The notes under the pieces: generated by a model | The model's database searches: none | What the model saw: the letters and a program-made list of their open reading frames with translations, nothing else | Told to the model about the DNA's origin: nothing | Program-made: the position numbers and the translations under genes | In this document: positions 35,301-42,369 of the stretch, one piece after another | Layout: each line of letters starts with the position of its first letter | How positions within the stretch are numbered: position 1 is the stretch's first letter | IMG/VR virus record: IMGVR_UViG_3300047560_002701 | Location: 1-52,523 of that record | DNA: 52,523 nt | Origin: a virus | Strand: one strand, 5' to 3'

Positions 35301-35754
35301 AGGTGAAACATCCACCTCTGGTGGTCCTGCACTATCTAAGTATGTTACAAAGAGAGTAACACTTGATGCGGGATATGATTCAGGTGACTTGAATGTATAC
35401 ATGACCGCATACAGACCAGTCGGAACAGATATTCAAGTATATTACAAGATACTGAATAGAAATGACACAACCAACTTCTCTGATGTTAATTGGAATCTGA
35501 TGACTAAGATCAGAAACAGTGATGGTCTATACGCACAAGCTAGAGGCGACTTCTATGAATATGTGTTTGCACCTGGTATAAATGGTTCTGCAAACGGATA
35601 TGTTTCATACACAACAACATCTGGGTTGTCATATACATCATTTAGTCAGTTTGCAATAAAGGTCGTGTTGACAACTAGTGACAAGACCAATATTCCTATT
35701 GTACAAGACATTAGATGTATAGCACTTCCACAAAACGCAACTACAATATTCTAA
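29395..35754 (+). CDS. Giant baseplate/fibre protein with DUF4815-type N terminus
   Basis: A 2119-residue protein, the largest in the window. The N terminus (FNVDPYYDDFDASKNFHRIL, GVAVQARELTQSQSILQDQI) matches the DUF4815-type baseplate proteins of marine T4-like phages, where it takes the place of gp9/gp10. The middle and C-terminal parts are beta-rich, with SGYY, GAKTFTQTNNRTLVSNF-like fibre segments and one or two GSGY modules near residue 1900. It should connect wedges with long fibres. Confidence 0.75.
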   Translation: MALNFNVDPYYDDFDASKNFHRILFKPGVAVQARELTQSQSILQDQITKFADNIFKQNSPVTGGQVTTNFSCYYIKLKSTYNEISFDVTDFDGLLVQNSTGSVRARVLATSPSTGDGGDPPTLVVSYLTQGRFVDNDIIYDTNSNLAAQAVETESTGLSSTASISRGVFYTLGNFVQVNESTVILSKYDNTPTLRVGLTITESNVDYIDDPSLLDPAIGESNYQAPGADRYLISLKLDSRPIQFGDDADFIELVRIEEGSVYKMVDGSVYATIDDYFAKRDYETNGDYVVNDFKLTPKTDTANSQNYIMSVGKGLAYVHGYRVENPAPIDITSPRARTQESQNNNPVYINYGNYLYVNNVRGNTSFYDVTTSESVDIHCVPYEHISTSTQTAYNSTVIGVARIRNFEFDTSLGSYSNTASYIYKAYIHDVQTYSLSANVVSATSNSVVLATNSSSANGAYVGVNITISKGTNAGDYRYITSYDAVTRTATLNQNWTVVPDSTSVYILDFDIKDAESVVTATKTSTPYLLQSRSNIATSGKTGNVASGDTILENPLVPELIFNVGNQYVSSITDTSYTTTQEFRNIAFTSTGVGSISAQLNYEGEYLNIIRHLGTPGTTLSNDLVRQNYTIVCVNKGSNSTINVGDVIPWTTPNRSVTLDDDASIATFTSNDLSPFTATVIAKVFVENGNDTSHILKIKNYIKANGATIVTNGTQVNVNTYVDDTPLTSSGQVYIKQAGLVDPGRKQSLYLSDVKEVVRIIDTLSVDNLPTVEMVNSPLYDITNNYIFNNGQTDTFYDHAYLTLRPGASQPKGNILVFVNYYQHSGGDGYFSKLSYIDNATLNDDYKNLPVYRSTSGKAYNLRDCIDFRPSRTNATTDFVLRTSNPGDTTKKGTYIPSDTTVFTCDYAYYLGRKDKLILTKDRSIQIIEGSPSLTPVPPAEPDASLVIAILTHNPYTGYLPSETSPRGLPDLSVDKVQHKRYTMRDIAGLEYRISNVEYYTSLSLLEKNAESLQISDSYGLNRFKNGILVDDFSGYSTSDTYSEDFFSSINRRTRQMTCAQLVNNYPLRNYNLLQNLGNLSPSIAAALNYTINRDNEVNYYTLPYTSANLTSQKIASRSVNINPFSFSLSEGVASLSPNIDNWVDNTAAPSLLIVDPNLQVFRQSNTVNVLQVGDWQTISSVTVQTGSTTSSWGGQTVEENHRGEDWGFGMNVGRVTNWGGSSTTSFFQTTTQQLQNNIMGFYNNIGNTYSLNNGYLTDISILPWMRAQQIAVRVNNLLQNATLHTFFDGTNVDGYVRKANIIELTNVSGTFVDNDVVGYMSASNFVPTARILGVKNYANTNSVRLYVAGDPFTTQYSNTATLVSAVFNTSGSYQSSPASGTISSTSHYGGRVQRANSSTQLQLSNLAPAISGYYNGNTISFMTGSSAGRSAIVSGYDGATKTITLNSALTFANNDIYSIGDFHSDTDGNFYCIFNLPANVFHSGERVFRVDNRIGTNASSSTTHAQASFYAQGLASTSQALDFGASPSGAKNTFTQTNNRTLVSNFSQTSESSWAASNPWDPVAQTFIIDAVNYPNGVFLKSLKIFFATKPSIDNSPITLSIVGTLNGYPNGETLDHSIVTVPKDKVKTSSSPHYLDPNSYTEFTFNSPVYIQPNTLYAFILKSASNEYTLWSAFNGDSALASSVRNLPTDPLPSSITKINSAPYVGSLFKSQNAQTWTTDQNESLMFTIERCVFDITKTPSIRFVVPKMLPQRALIEQSIEYVLNANNVVANNSSTSNTTMYVDAFNVTTTDFLPTSTTIQYSYSSTLPNGTSPGTISINPGKLAASMPENIHLDDGNGRRILDANTDSSFSVYAQLLSVSNTVSPVLSDAGLTVYAIEHKINNCELSNTLITVANTGSGYNANTTLVTVSAPTGKNGVQAYAVANVANGTIQSVYITYPGSGYIETPSITILDANTTPGTGANVIISGETSTSGGPALSKYVTKRVTLDAGYDSGDLNVYMTAYRPVGTDIQVYYKILNRNDTTNFSDVNWNLMTKIRNSDGLYAQARGDFYEYVFAPGINGSANGYVSYTTTSGLSYTSFSQFAIKVVLTTSDKTNIPIVQDIRCIALPQNATTIF

Positions 35755-35757
35755 AAC

Positions 35758-35991
35758 ATGGCATTATTGAAAGTAAGAGACAATATACACCTAGTAAGAG
35801 ATTCTGAAACAGGGGCACTGATTAACAAAAATCATAGTGCCCTACAGGAATATATTGAGAAAAGGAAGTTCCTTGAATCTCAGAAACACGAACTAAATAA
35901 AGTAAAGTCTGATATAGAAGATTTAAAAGATGATCTAGGTGAAATTAAAGCTTTAATGTACAAACTACTGGATAAGAATTCTCATGGCTAA
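35758..35991 (+). CDS. Small coiled-coil structural protein
   Basis: A 77-residue protein: MALLKVRDNIHLVRDSETGA, then a Lys/Glu-rich heptad region (about 30-75, ESQKHELNKVKSDIEDLKDDLGEIKALMYKLL). I remember small proteins of this form beside fibre genes in marine T4-like phages. It probably trimerises and joins fibre to baseplate. It overlaps the next fibre gene by eight bases. Confidence 0.65.
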   Translation: MALLKVRDNIHLVRDSETGALINKNHSALQEYIEKRKFLESQKHELNKVKSDIEDLKDDLGEIKALMYKLLDKNSHG

Positions 35992-38347
35992 TACAGTTTC
36001 CCAAATCAGTTATAATAATACTTTCGGCGACTGGGTAGTTGCAACAAATTCATTGATACGAGAAAACAATGATTTTGCCGCAAACAACTTTGTTAAACCT
36101 ACGGGAACTCTTTTTCTAAATGAACCCACTCTCGGTTTACAGGTAGCAAACAATGCAATCGTTGCAGGTCAATTACAGGTAACAGGTGTAGGTTCTTCTG
36201 CTCTAGTACAAAACAACCTTCGCGTTGACAGACAAGTATATTTCACAAATACCACATTAGGTTTGGTCAACTCAGGCCAAGCAAATATTGGTGGTATATT
36301 GATGGCACTTGGTTCAGGTACAAGTCTTTACGCCGCAAACTCGGTGCATATCAGTGGCACCACCAGAATGAACAGTACTGTGATTATCACAGGTAATACA
36401 AACATATCAAATACTGTTTACATCTCAGGTACAACAAATATTTCCAATACTGTCTATGTAACAGGAAGTGGAAGTATGACTGGTTCACTTGTAATCGGTG
36501 GTTCAGCAGCCGCTATTGGTGCTATACAGGCCAACTTCCTAAAAGGAAATACTGGTGTAGATACTACCACCATGACATCCAATATCATTAGAAATACTGG
36601 TATTGCATACACAGACACATTACAAGCAAACAACCTTGTAACAACAGCCAACTTAATTGTTACTGGCGCAAGTTACTTTGACGTTATCAACGCAAATACT
36701 GCATTTGTTGGTCCTAAAATATCCATTTCAAGTCTGTTTGATGCCAATTCTGCGGCAGCATTCTTCGGTTCTGTAAAGACAAACAGTGATTTGGTTGTTG
36801 GCGGCAACTTTGTAATTAACGGAACAACCGTATACAACTCCAATACTCTGATTATCAGTTCAAATCTTCCAAATCAAAACTGTTTGTTTGGAACATTCAG
36901 AACAGCACAAACCGGAAATTCATACATCAAATGGAATGAAACCAACAAGTATTGGGAAACAAATGACGTTTTCACTGGTACATACTATAGGTTGTTAACA
37001 GACCAGTATGCCAATAACTCACTAACAAATTCAAGTTCTTCGAATGTTGCCACATCTTTCGTGGCCAATACAATATACACCTATTCACAAGCAGCATTTG
37101 CTCTAGCTAACACAACAGCATCAACACTGTCTGCTAATACTTCTACACTAAGCAACTCAATAAGTGTAATTCAAGGTGTTGATCTTACACAGAACACCAA
37201 TATAACCAATCTAACAAATTGGTTGAGTTCTAATGTGTCTTATACACAAGCAATCAACAATGCACAGAACTCAGCAATAACAATTATACAGGGTGTTGAT
37301 AACACACAGAATACAGTCATCAACAACCTATCAAACTCTCTGACATCAAATGTTACATATCTGAATGGTATTGCAAATACACAAAATAGTACAATAACGT
37401 CTGTAAACAATTATGCACAGTCCGCGTTCGACAGAGCAAATAATGCGTCAGCCGCATTAACATTTAATGGTTCTACTGGTTCTGCAAATGCAAATGCCGC
37501 AGGTTACCTGGTTATAACTGGCAATACTGGTGTATCTGTAGTAGGTTCTTCAAATATATTGACGATTAACCTGCCACAAGACCTTAGACAATCAGCAAAT
37601 CCTTCGTTCACCACTATAACATCATCTGTTGCTAATGGTACTGCACCATTCTCCGTAACTTCGTCTACGATGGTTAATAACCTAAACGCACAGTATATTG
37701 GTGGTCAACCATTATCATACTTCGGTGATGCTGCAAACCTATCAGGAACCATACCTTCAGCAGTTCTAGGAAATTCAGCACTGTTTGTTGGTACTTCATC
37801 AATATCATTAAACAGAACTAGTGGCACACAGACACTAACGGGAGTTAGTATTGATGGTTCTGCCGGTTCAGTTATGGCAAATACCATAACAGGAACAACA
37901 TTATCAAGTAGTGTTGCAAACTCATCCATAACTTCACTGGGCACATTAACAGCATTAAATGTTAATGGTGCAATGTCACTTACTGGTAACCCAGCAATAA
38001 CAGGACAAGCTAGTGCGACAAAGGGATATAGAGAAGGTGTGGTTGCAGTAGGTACTGTTTCAAGTCCAACAAACTTAGACTTGTCTCTAGGTAATGTATT
38101 CACTCTAACTCTGGCTGCAAGCACAACACTTACATTCACTAATGTTCCTTCTTCTGGTTCAGTGTGTTATGTAACTCTTGTTATTACACAAGACGGAACA
38201 GGAAGTAGAAATCCATCATTCTCACCAACACCCAGATGGACAGACAGTTCTGCACCTACGTTATCCGGCGCAAATAAAATAGATGTATTGACTTTCTTGT
38301 GTGTTGCAGGAAGTTTCTACGGTTCTTATGCAATGGCAAATATGTAA
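35984..38347 (+). CDS. Tail fibre protein 1
   Basis: A 787-residue fibre-type protein. The N terminus has SYNNTFGDWVVATNSLIRENN, which probably attaches to the baseplate. Repeats rich in Asn, Thr, Ser and Gly follow (for example NISNTVYISGTTNISNTVYV at about 140-165), with helical linkers at about 355-490 (SVIQGVDLTQNTNITNLTNW) and a compact beta-rich C-terminal domain. The halogenase gene follows with a gap of 17 bases. Confidence 0.75.
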   Translation: MANTVSQISYNNTFGDWVVATNSLIRENNDFAANNFVKPTGTLFLNEPTLGLQVANNAIVAGQLQVTGVGSSALVQNNLRVDRQVYFTNTTLGLVNSGQANIGGILMALGSGTSLYAANSVHISGTTRMNSTVIITGNTNISNTVYISGTTNISNTVYVTGSGSMTGSLVIGGSAAAIGAIQANFLKGNTGVDTTTMTSNIIRNTGIAYTDTLQANNLVTTANLIVTGASYFDVINANTAFVGPKISISSLFDANSAAAFFGSVKTNSDLVVGGNFVINGTTVYNSNTLIISSNLPNQNCLFGTFRTAQTGNSYIKWNETNKYWETNDVFTGTYYRLLTDQYANNSLTNSSSSNVATSFVANTIYTYSQAAFALANTTASTLSANTSTLSNSISVIQGVDLTQNTNITNLTNWLSSNVSYTQAINNAQNSAITIIQGVDNTQNTVINNLSNSLTSNVTYLNGIANTQNSTITSVNNYAQSAFDRANNASAALTFNGSTGSANANAAGYLVITGNTGVSVVGSSNILTINLPQDLRQSANPSFTTITSSVANGTAPFSVTSSTMVNNLNAQYIGGQPLSYFGDAANLSGTIPSAVLGNSALFVGTSSISLNRTSGTQTLTGVSIDGSAGSVMANTITGTTLSSSVANSSITSLGTLTALNVNGAMSLTGNPAITGQASATKGYREGVVAVGTVSSPTNLDLSLGNVFTLTLAASTTLTFTNVPSSGSVCYVTLVITQDGTGSRNPSFSPTPRWTDSSAPTLSGANKIDVLTFLCVAGSFYGSYAMANM

Positions 38348-38364
38348 TTAAACTTATAGTAATT

Positions 38365-39972
38365 ATGAAAAATGAAATTGAGTCTATTATCATCGTTGGA
38401 GGTGGCAGTTCTGGTTGGATGACCGCAGCTGCCATTATCAAAAACCTACCAAATATAAAGTTAACCCTAATAGAATCTCCAAACATACCAATCATCGGTG
38501 TGGGTGAAAGTACCTTAGGACACATTAATGAATATATGCATTTTATCGGTCTCAAAGACGAAGACTGGATGAAACACTGTAATGCAACATATAAAACATC
38601 GATAAAGTTCACCGACTTTGCTAACAACCCACAAGAAAAACCCACATCATTTCATTATCCATTTGGTTGTTTTGATTTCACAGATAAACCCACTGGAATA
38701 ATGGATTGGTTTATATACAAAGCCAAGAATCCAGACACACCCAACAGCAACTTTGCTGAATTCTATCATGACGCTGTTTTTATGATAGATGAAAACAAAT
38801 TGACAAAAAATGAAAATGGTTGTATAAGAAATTTCATTTTCAATAGGGATACCGCATACCATATGGATGCCTCACTCTTTGGAAATTATCTAAGAGATCA
38901 TATCTGTAAACCAAATAATATCAGACACATACTATCTAATGTGAAGGACATCAAACTGGACAAAGAGGGTGCAGTGACATCCGTTGTTACTGACTCGGGT
39001 GAATATGATGCGGACCTGTATATTGATTGTACTGGATTTAAATCTCTGATATTAGATCAGAAAATGAAAGTGCCTTTCATGTCGTTCCATGATACACTAA
39101 TGAATGACAGAGCAATTGCAACTATTATTGACTATGTTGATAAAGAAAAGGAAATGGAATCAGTTACAAACTGCACTGCTATTGAGTGTGGTTGGGTGTG
39201 GAACATTCCATTATGGAACAGAATAGGAACTGGTTACGTTTATTCAAGTGAATTCGCAACCGAAGAACAAGCATTAGAACAATTTAAGAGACACCTAAAG
39301 TCAAACAGAATGATATGTCAAGATGATGATAGGGTTGAAAAGGCCGAATACAGACATATCAAGATAAGGCATGGTGTACATGAACAATCTTGGGTAAAAA
39401 ATGTTGTTGGTATAGGACTGTCAAATGGATTTATCGAACCATTAGAATCAACAGGCCTTATGTTGACACATGAAGCAATTTTAAAAATGGTGAACATACT
39501 TAAAACTCGGAATTGTGTAGTCACAAAATTTGATGTGGATGGTTACAACTTCAATCTTAGACAACAAATTCTAGGATTTAAAGAATTCATCTCTTTACAT
39601 TATGCATTAAGTGCCAGAAGAGATACTCCATATTGGAAAAAAGTATCTCAACAAATAACATATTGTCCTTCGATGTTGGATAAAGAGACTGGATCAAATC
39701 AGTATGCGAATGTGTCCAATTTCGGAATATCAAAAAGAGAATTCAATTCAGATATGGGTGGAATACCATATATTGCAGCAGGAATGGGTTTAAATCCAGT
39801 GGATGATCGTAGAGTAGATTTTATAAATAGGTTACAAGATTCCAATGCTGATGAATATTTTTGGGCAAGGACGAGAGATGTGTGGGAACTTCACGTTAGA
39901 GATTTGAAAAGGATATTAAAGAGGTTGCCAACACACTATAAATATCTTTTAGATAATATTTACAACAAGTAA
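38365..39972 (+). CDS. Flavin-dependent (tryptophan-type) halogenase
   Basis: I take ATG 38365 (535 aa); the frame is open further upstream but overlaps the fibre gene. FAD-binding GGGSSG is at residues 12-17 and IGVGESTLG follows. The catalytic Lys is most likely Lys77 in TYKTSIKF. The halogenase motif WxWxIP is W277-V-W279-N-I-P282. GFIEPLESTG (356-364) carries Glu361 and Ser362, matching Glu346/Ser347 of PrnA. These enzymes use reduced flavin, oxygen and halide to halogenate aromatic substrates. A cyanophage relative (VirX1 of Syn10) is known to iodinate diverse substrates. Confidence 0.92.
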   Translation: MKNEIESIIIVGGGSSGWMTAAAIIKNLPNIKLTLIESPNIPIIGVGESTLGHINEYMHFIGLKDEDWMKHCNATYKTSIKFTDFANNPQEKPTSFHYPFGCFDFTDKPTGIMDWFIYKAKNPDTPNSNFAEFYHDAVFMIDENKLTKNENGCIRNFIFNRDTAYHMDASLFGNYLRDHICKPNNIRHILSNVKDIKLDKEGAVTSVVTDSGEYDADLYIDCTGFKSLILDQKMKVPFMSFHDTLMNDRAIATIIDYVDKEKEMESVTNCTAIECGWVWNIPLWNRIGTGYVYSSEFATEEQALEQFKRHLKSNRMICQDDDRVEKAEYRHIKIRHGVHEQSWVKNVVGIGLSNGFIEPLESTGLMLTHEAILKMVNILKTRNCVVTKFDVDGYNFNLRQQILGFKEFISLHYALSARRDTPYWKKVSQQITYCPSMLDKETGSNQYANVSNFGISKREFNSDMGGIPYIAAGMGLNPVDDRRVDFINRLQDSNADEYFWARTRDVWELHVRDLKRILKRLPTHYKYLLDNIYNK

Positions 39973-39987
39973 TCTCTGTTATAAACA
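39973..39987 (+). promoter_or_regulatory. Late-type promoter element, copy 1
   Basis: TCTCTGTTATAAACA lies just after the halogenase stop and 15 bases before ATG 40002. It matches the element at 42993-43007 in 14 of 15 positions. TATAAACA is one base from the T4 late box TATAAATA. Confidence 0.55.
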
Positions 39988-40001
39988 ATAGGGCAATAAA
40001 A

Positions 40002-40304
40002 ATGTTAAGAAGAATAACTGTGTTTCACAGATGTGATAGAGATCCTAAGGGACTTTTCAGAATCAAAAATGCATGTATGAGAAAACTGGATGATCCAGTT
40101 GAACTACCTCAGTATAGAGGTGATGTTGCTTGGACCGAATTTCTCAGAGTTTTCTGTGAAGTACACAGAAAAACAATCATAGAAAGTGGACTAGTTATTA
40201 CACCAGAAGATACTGATTTTGTGGCTTTATACAAAGATCCTTTAACAGGCAAAGATATCATTATTTCCGATCTTGAATCAATCATCAATCTTATCAAAGA
40301 GTAA
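40002..40304 (+). CDS. Hypothetical protein (100 aa)
   Basis: A 100-residue protein between the halogenase and the glycine-rich protein. It starts MLRRITVFHRCDRDPKGLFR and contains WTEFLRVFCEVHRKTII and FVALYKDPLTGKDIIISD, with an amphipathic C terminus. I do not recognise a family. The fold looks mixed alpha/beta with no signal peptide. Its own late-type promoter suggests expression with virion genes, possibly as a small structural or chaperone protein for the neighbouring adhesin. Confidence 0.6.
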   Translation: MLRRITVFHRCDRDPKGLFRIKNACMRKLDDPVELPQYRGDVAWTEFLRVFCEVHRKTIIESGLVITPEDTDFVALYKDPLTGKDIIISDLESIINLIKE

Positions 40305-40307
40305 AAC

Positions 40308-41414
40308 ATGCCAGGTTCAATACTTTTCAGACAATTATCTCCAGCTGGGTCAATTTCAGCATCATCGGGACAATCTGGAAATGTAACAATACCTTTTGGT
40401 GTTAGAAAGATCAATGTCTCTTTGGCCGGCGGTTCTGGAAATCCAGGAAATCCAGGAAATTCTGGAGGAAATGGTAGCGGCGGATCGGCCGGCAACTCAG
40501 GCAACCACTCAGGAACAGGAGGCCAAGGTGGCGGTGGTGGCGGAGGCGGTGGTGGTGGATCACAATCTCACGTTGGTGTTTGCCCAGGGTATTCTTGGCC
40601 AGGACCACTACCATTCGACTCAGGTTCGGGGTATAATGGAAGTCCGGGCCAATCAGGACATGCAATACAAGGCGCTGGTGGTGGTGCTGGTGGTGCTGGT
40701 GGCCACGGAGGCAGATATAATGGCAGTTGGGGTGGTGACGGACAATCAGGACAATCCGGCGCTCACGGACAAAACGGGTTTGGCGCTGGTTCAGGAAACT
40801 CTGGACATGGTGGAAACCCAGGAAACCCAGGCAGTTCAGGTGGTTCATCCAGTTTTTACATACATTCCGCCTCAGCAGGAAATGGTGGCACAGGAGGATC
40901 AGGAGGATCCTCCGGTAATCCTGGAAATCCAGGAGTACATGGTTATGGAAATGCCGGAGGAAACTCTGGAAGGGGATTAGGCGGATCACACGGTTATAAT
41001 GGTGATAATGGTGTATATTGGCCACACGGTCCATCAAACGGAAGAACATTCTTTTTAAGTGGAACACCAGGACATTCCGGACATTCCGGTTTAGGCAATC
41101 ACGGAAATGTGGGTGGCGGTCCTGTTGGTCACGGTTATCCAACAGGAGTAGGTGGTTCTATTCCCGGATGGTATGCATCCTCTAGAGGAGGAAATGGTGG
41201 TGGCGGAGGTGGCGCAGGGTCAAATAACGGATCAGGCGGAAATGGTGGCCACGGAGGAAATTCTGGACATGGGGCTTCAGGAGGAAACGCAGGAAACCCA
41301 GGAAACGCAGGTTCATCATCATCACACAATTCAGTAGTAGTACCAAGTCGATCATCCCAATCATATTCAGTTGGTTCGGGTGGTTCATTAACAATTAGTT
41401 GGAGCAGACAATAA
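40308..41414 (+). CDS. Glycine-rich adhesin-like tail protein
   Basis: A 368-residue protein. A short N-terminal beta region (VTIPFGVRKINVSLAGG) is followed by about 300 residues dominated by Gly, Ser and Asn (GNPGNPG, GGNGGHGG, GQSGQSG). The C terminus is again beta-like (YSVGSGGSLTISW). Glycine-rich stretches of this kind form polyglycine-II sandwiches in gp38-type adhesins such as that of phage S16, which bind host receptors. The base composition is richer in G and C than its neighbours because of Gly codons. A receptor-binding role is inferred. Confidence 0.65.
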   Translation: MPGSILFRQLSPAGSISASSGQSGNVTIPFGVRKINVSLAGGSGNPGNPGNSGGNGSGGSAGNSGNHSGTGGQGGGGGGGGGGGSQSHVGVCPGYSWPGPLPFDSGSGYNGSPGQSGHAIQGAGGGAGGAGGHGGRYNGSWGGDGQSGQSGAHGQNGFGAGSGNSGHGGNPGNPGSSGGSSSFYIHSASAGNGGTGGSGGSSGNPGNPGVHGYGNAGGNSGRGLGGSHGYNGDNGVYWPHGPSNGRTFFLSGTPGHSGHSGLGNHGNVGGGPVGHGYPTGVGGSIPGWYASSRGGNGGGGGGAGSNNGSGGNGGHGGNSGHGASGGNAGNPGNAGSSSSHNSVVVPSRSSQSYSVGSGGSLTISWSRQ

Positions 41415-41752
41415 TGATCGAAACTTTCGATTTCACCTACAAAATAACAACTGTAGATATCATGCATGGAACTCTGGAAATACAATTTACTCCAGATGAT
41501 GATGATTTATCGCCAATCATGTTAAATCAACCACTGTTGATTAAACCATATTTTGAAATCCTGGATGCAGAAGGAAAAGAAATTTATACATCACAAGATC
41601 AAGTTCCTATCGAAGAACATTTGAAATACTCTGTTATTATGGGTGCACCATTCACACAATGGAGAAGACAACAACTGATGATTGATAATTTCAACTCTTT
41701 GGTTGAAGCAACAGGGCACATACAAGCAAATACTCTGAATATTTCTTTTTAA
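41414..41752 (+). CDS. Hypothetical virion-region protein (112 aa)
   Basis: ATG 41414 overlaps the stop of the glycine-rich gene (TAATG), so the two are probably translationally coupled. The protein is acidic and beta-rich (FDFTYKITTVDIMHGTLEIQF, then PDDDD) with a helical C terminus (FTQWRRQQLMIDNFNSLV). It is not recognised. Coupling suggests a partner, cap or chaperone of the adhesin-like protein. Confidence 0.6.
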   Translation: MIETFDFTYKITTVDIMHGTLEIQFTPDDDDLSPIMLNQPLLIKPYFEILDAEGKEIYTSQDQVPIEEHLKYSVIMGAPFTQWRRQQLMIDNFNSLVEATGHIQANTLNISF

Positions 41753-41770
41753 TTGACTTGAGTTTATATT

Positions 41771-42367
41771 ATGTTATTGACTTCTGTAAAGATAAAGACG
41801 GACTTTTGTTATTGGGATGATTTATTCTGTAGTGAAGAACTTGATGAAATAACGGATTACTGTAATTCACTGGTTCTATCTGAAGGAAAAATTGGATTGG
41901 AAGCTGGTGTTCTTTTTGAAAAGACCAGAAAATCAAAAATAGGTTGGGTTATAAGAAATGATGACAACCACTGGTTTTTTAGGAAGATGGACAGCGCCAT
42001 CAACAAATTAAACAATGAGTATTTTGGATTTGATATCTACTCCTTAGATAAAATGCAATATACCGTATACGATGGTCATGGTGAACACTACACATGGCAC
42101 CACGACATGTTGATGGATTCCGAAAACATGAATGATTTTGTTTCAGAATCTCAGAGAAAGTTATCTTGTGTACTACAGTTGTCTGATCCAAAAGAATATA
42201 ATGGTGGTGACTTGGAACTTTTTGTTAATGGACAAAATGTTAACATGAAAAAGAAGAGAGGTTATATGTCTGTATTTCCGTCATTCGTGAATCACAGAGT
42301 AACTCCACTACAAAGTGGTTTAAGGAAAACATTGGTGGCTTGGTTTACTGGTCCTGATTGGAGGTAA
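41771..42367 (+). CDS. 2OG-Fe(II) oxygenase, PKHD type (3 of 4)
   Basis: A 198-residue protein with a complete dioxygenase signature: HxD at His110-x-Asp112 (YTWHHDM), CVLQLSDPKEYNGGDLEL as the core, distal His175 in FPSFVNHRVTPL, and Arg185 in SGLRKTLVAW as the likely 2-oxoglutarate ligand. This closely fits PKHD-type (PiuC-like) hydroxylases. Its substrate may be a protein or sugar on the virion or host, which is inference. Confidence 0.85.
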   Translation: MLLTSVKIKTDFCYWDDLFCSEELDEITDYCNSLVLSEGKIGLEAGVLFEKTRKSKIGWVIRNDDNHWFFRKMDSAINKLNNEYFGFDIYSLDKMQYTVYDGHGEHYTWHHDMLMDSENMNDFVSESQRKLSCVLQLSDPKEYNGGDLELFVNGQNVNMKKKRGYMSVFPSFVNHRVTPLQSGLRKTLVAWFTGPDWR

Positions 42368-42369
42368 TA

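Noticed and set aside
40411-41142. Long antisense frame of 243 codons in the glycine-rich gene
   Set aside because: It is a by-product of the skewed Gly codons; it has no ribosome site and its product is a meaningless His/Arg/Leu-rich string.
41753-41758. TTGACT as the -35 box of a promoter before the oxygenase at 41771
   Set aside because: There is no acceptable -10 box at the right distance; the nearest would lie inside the coding sequence.
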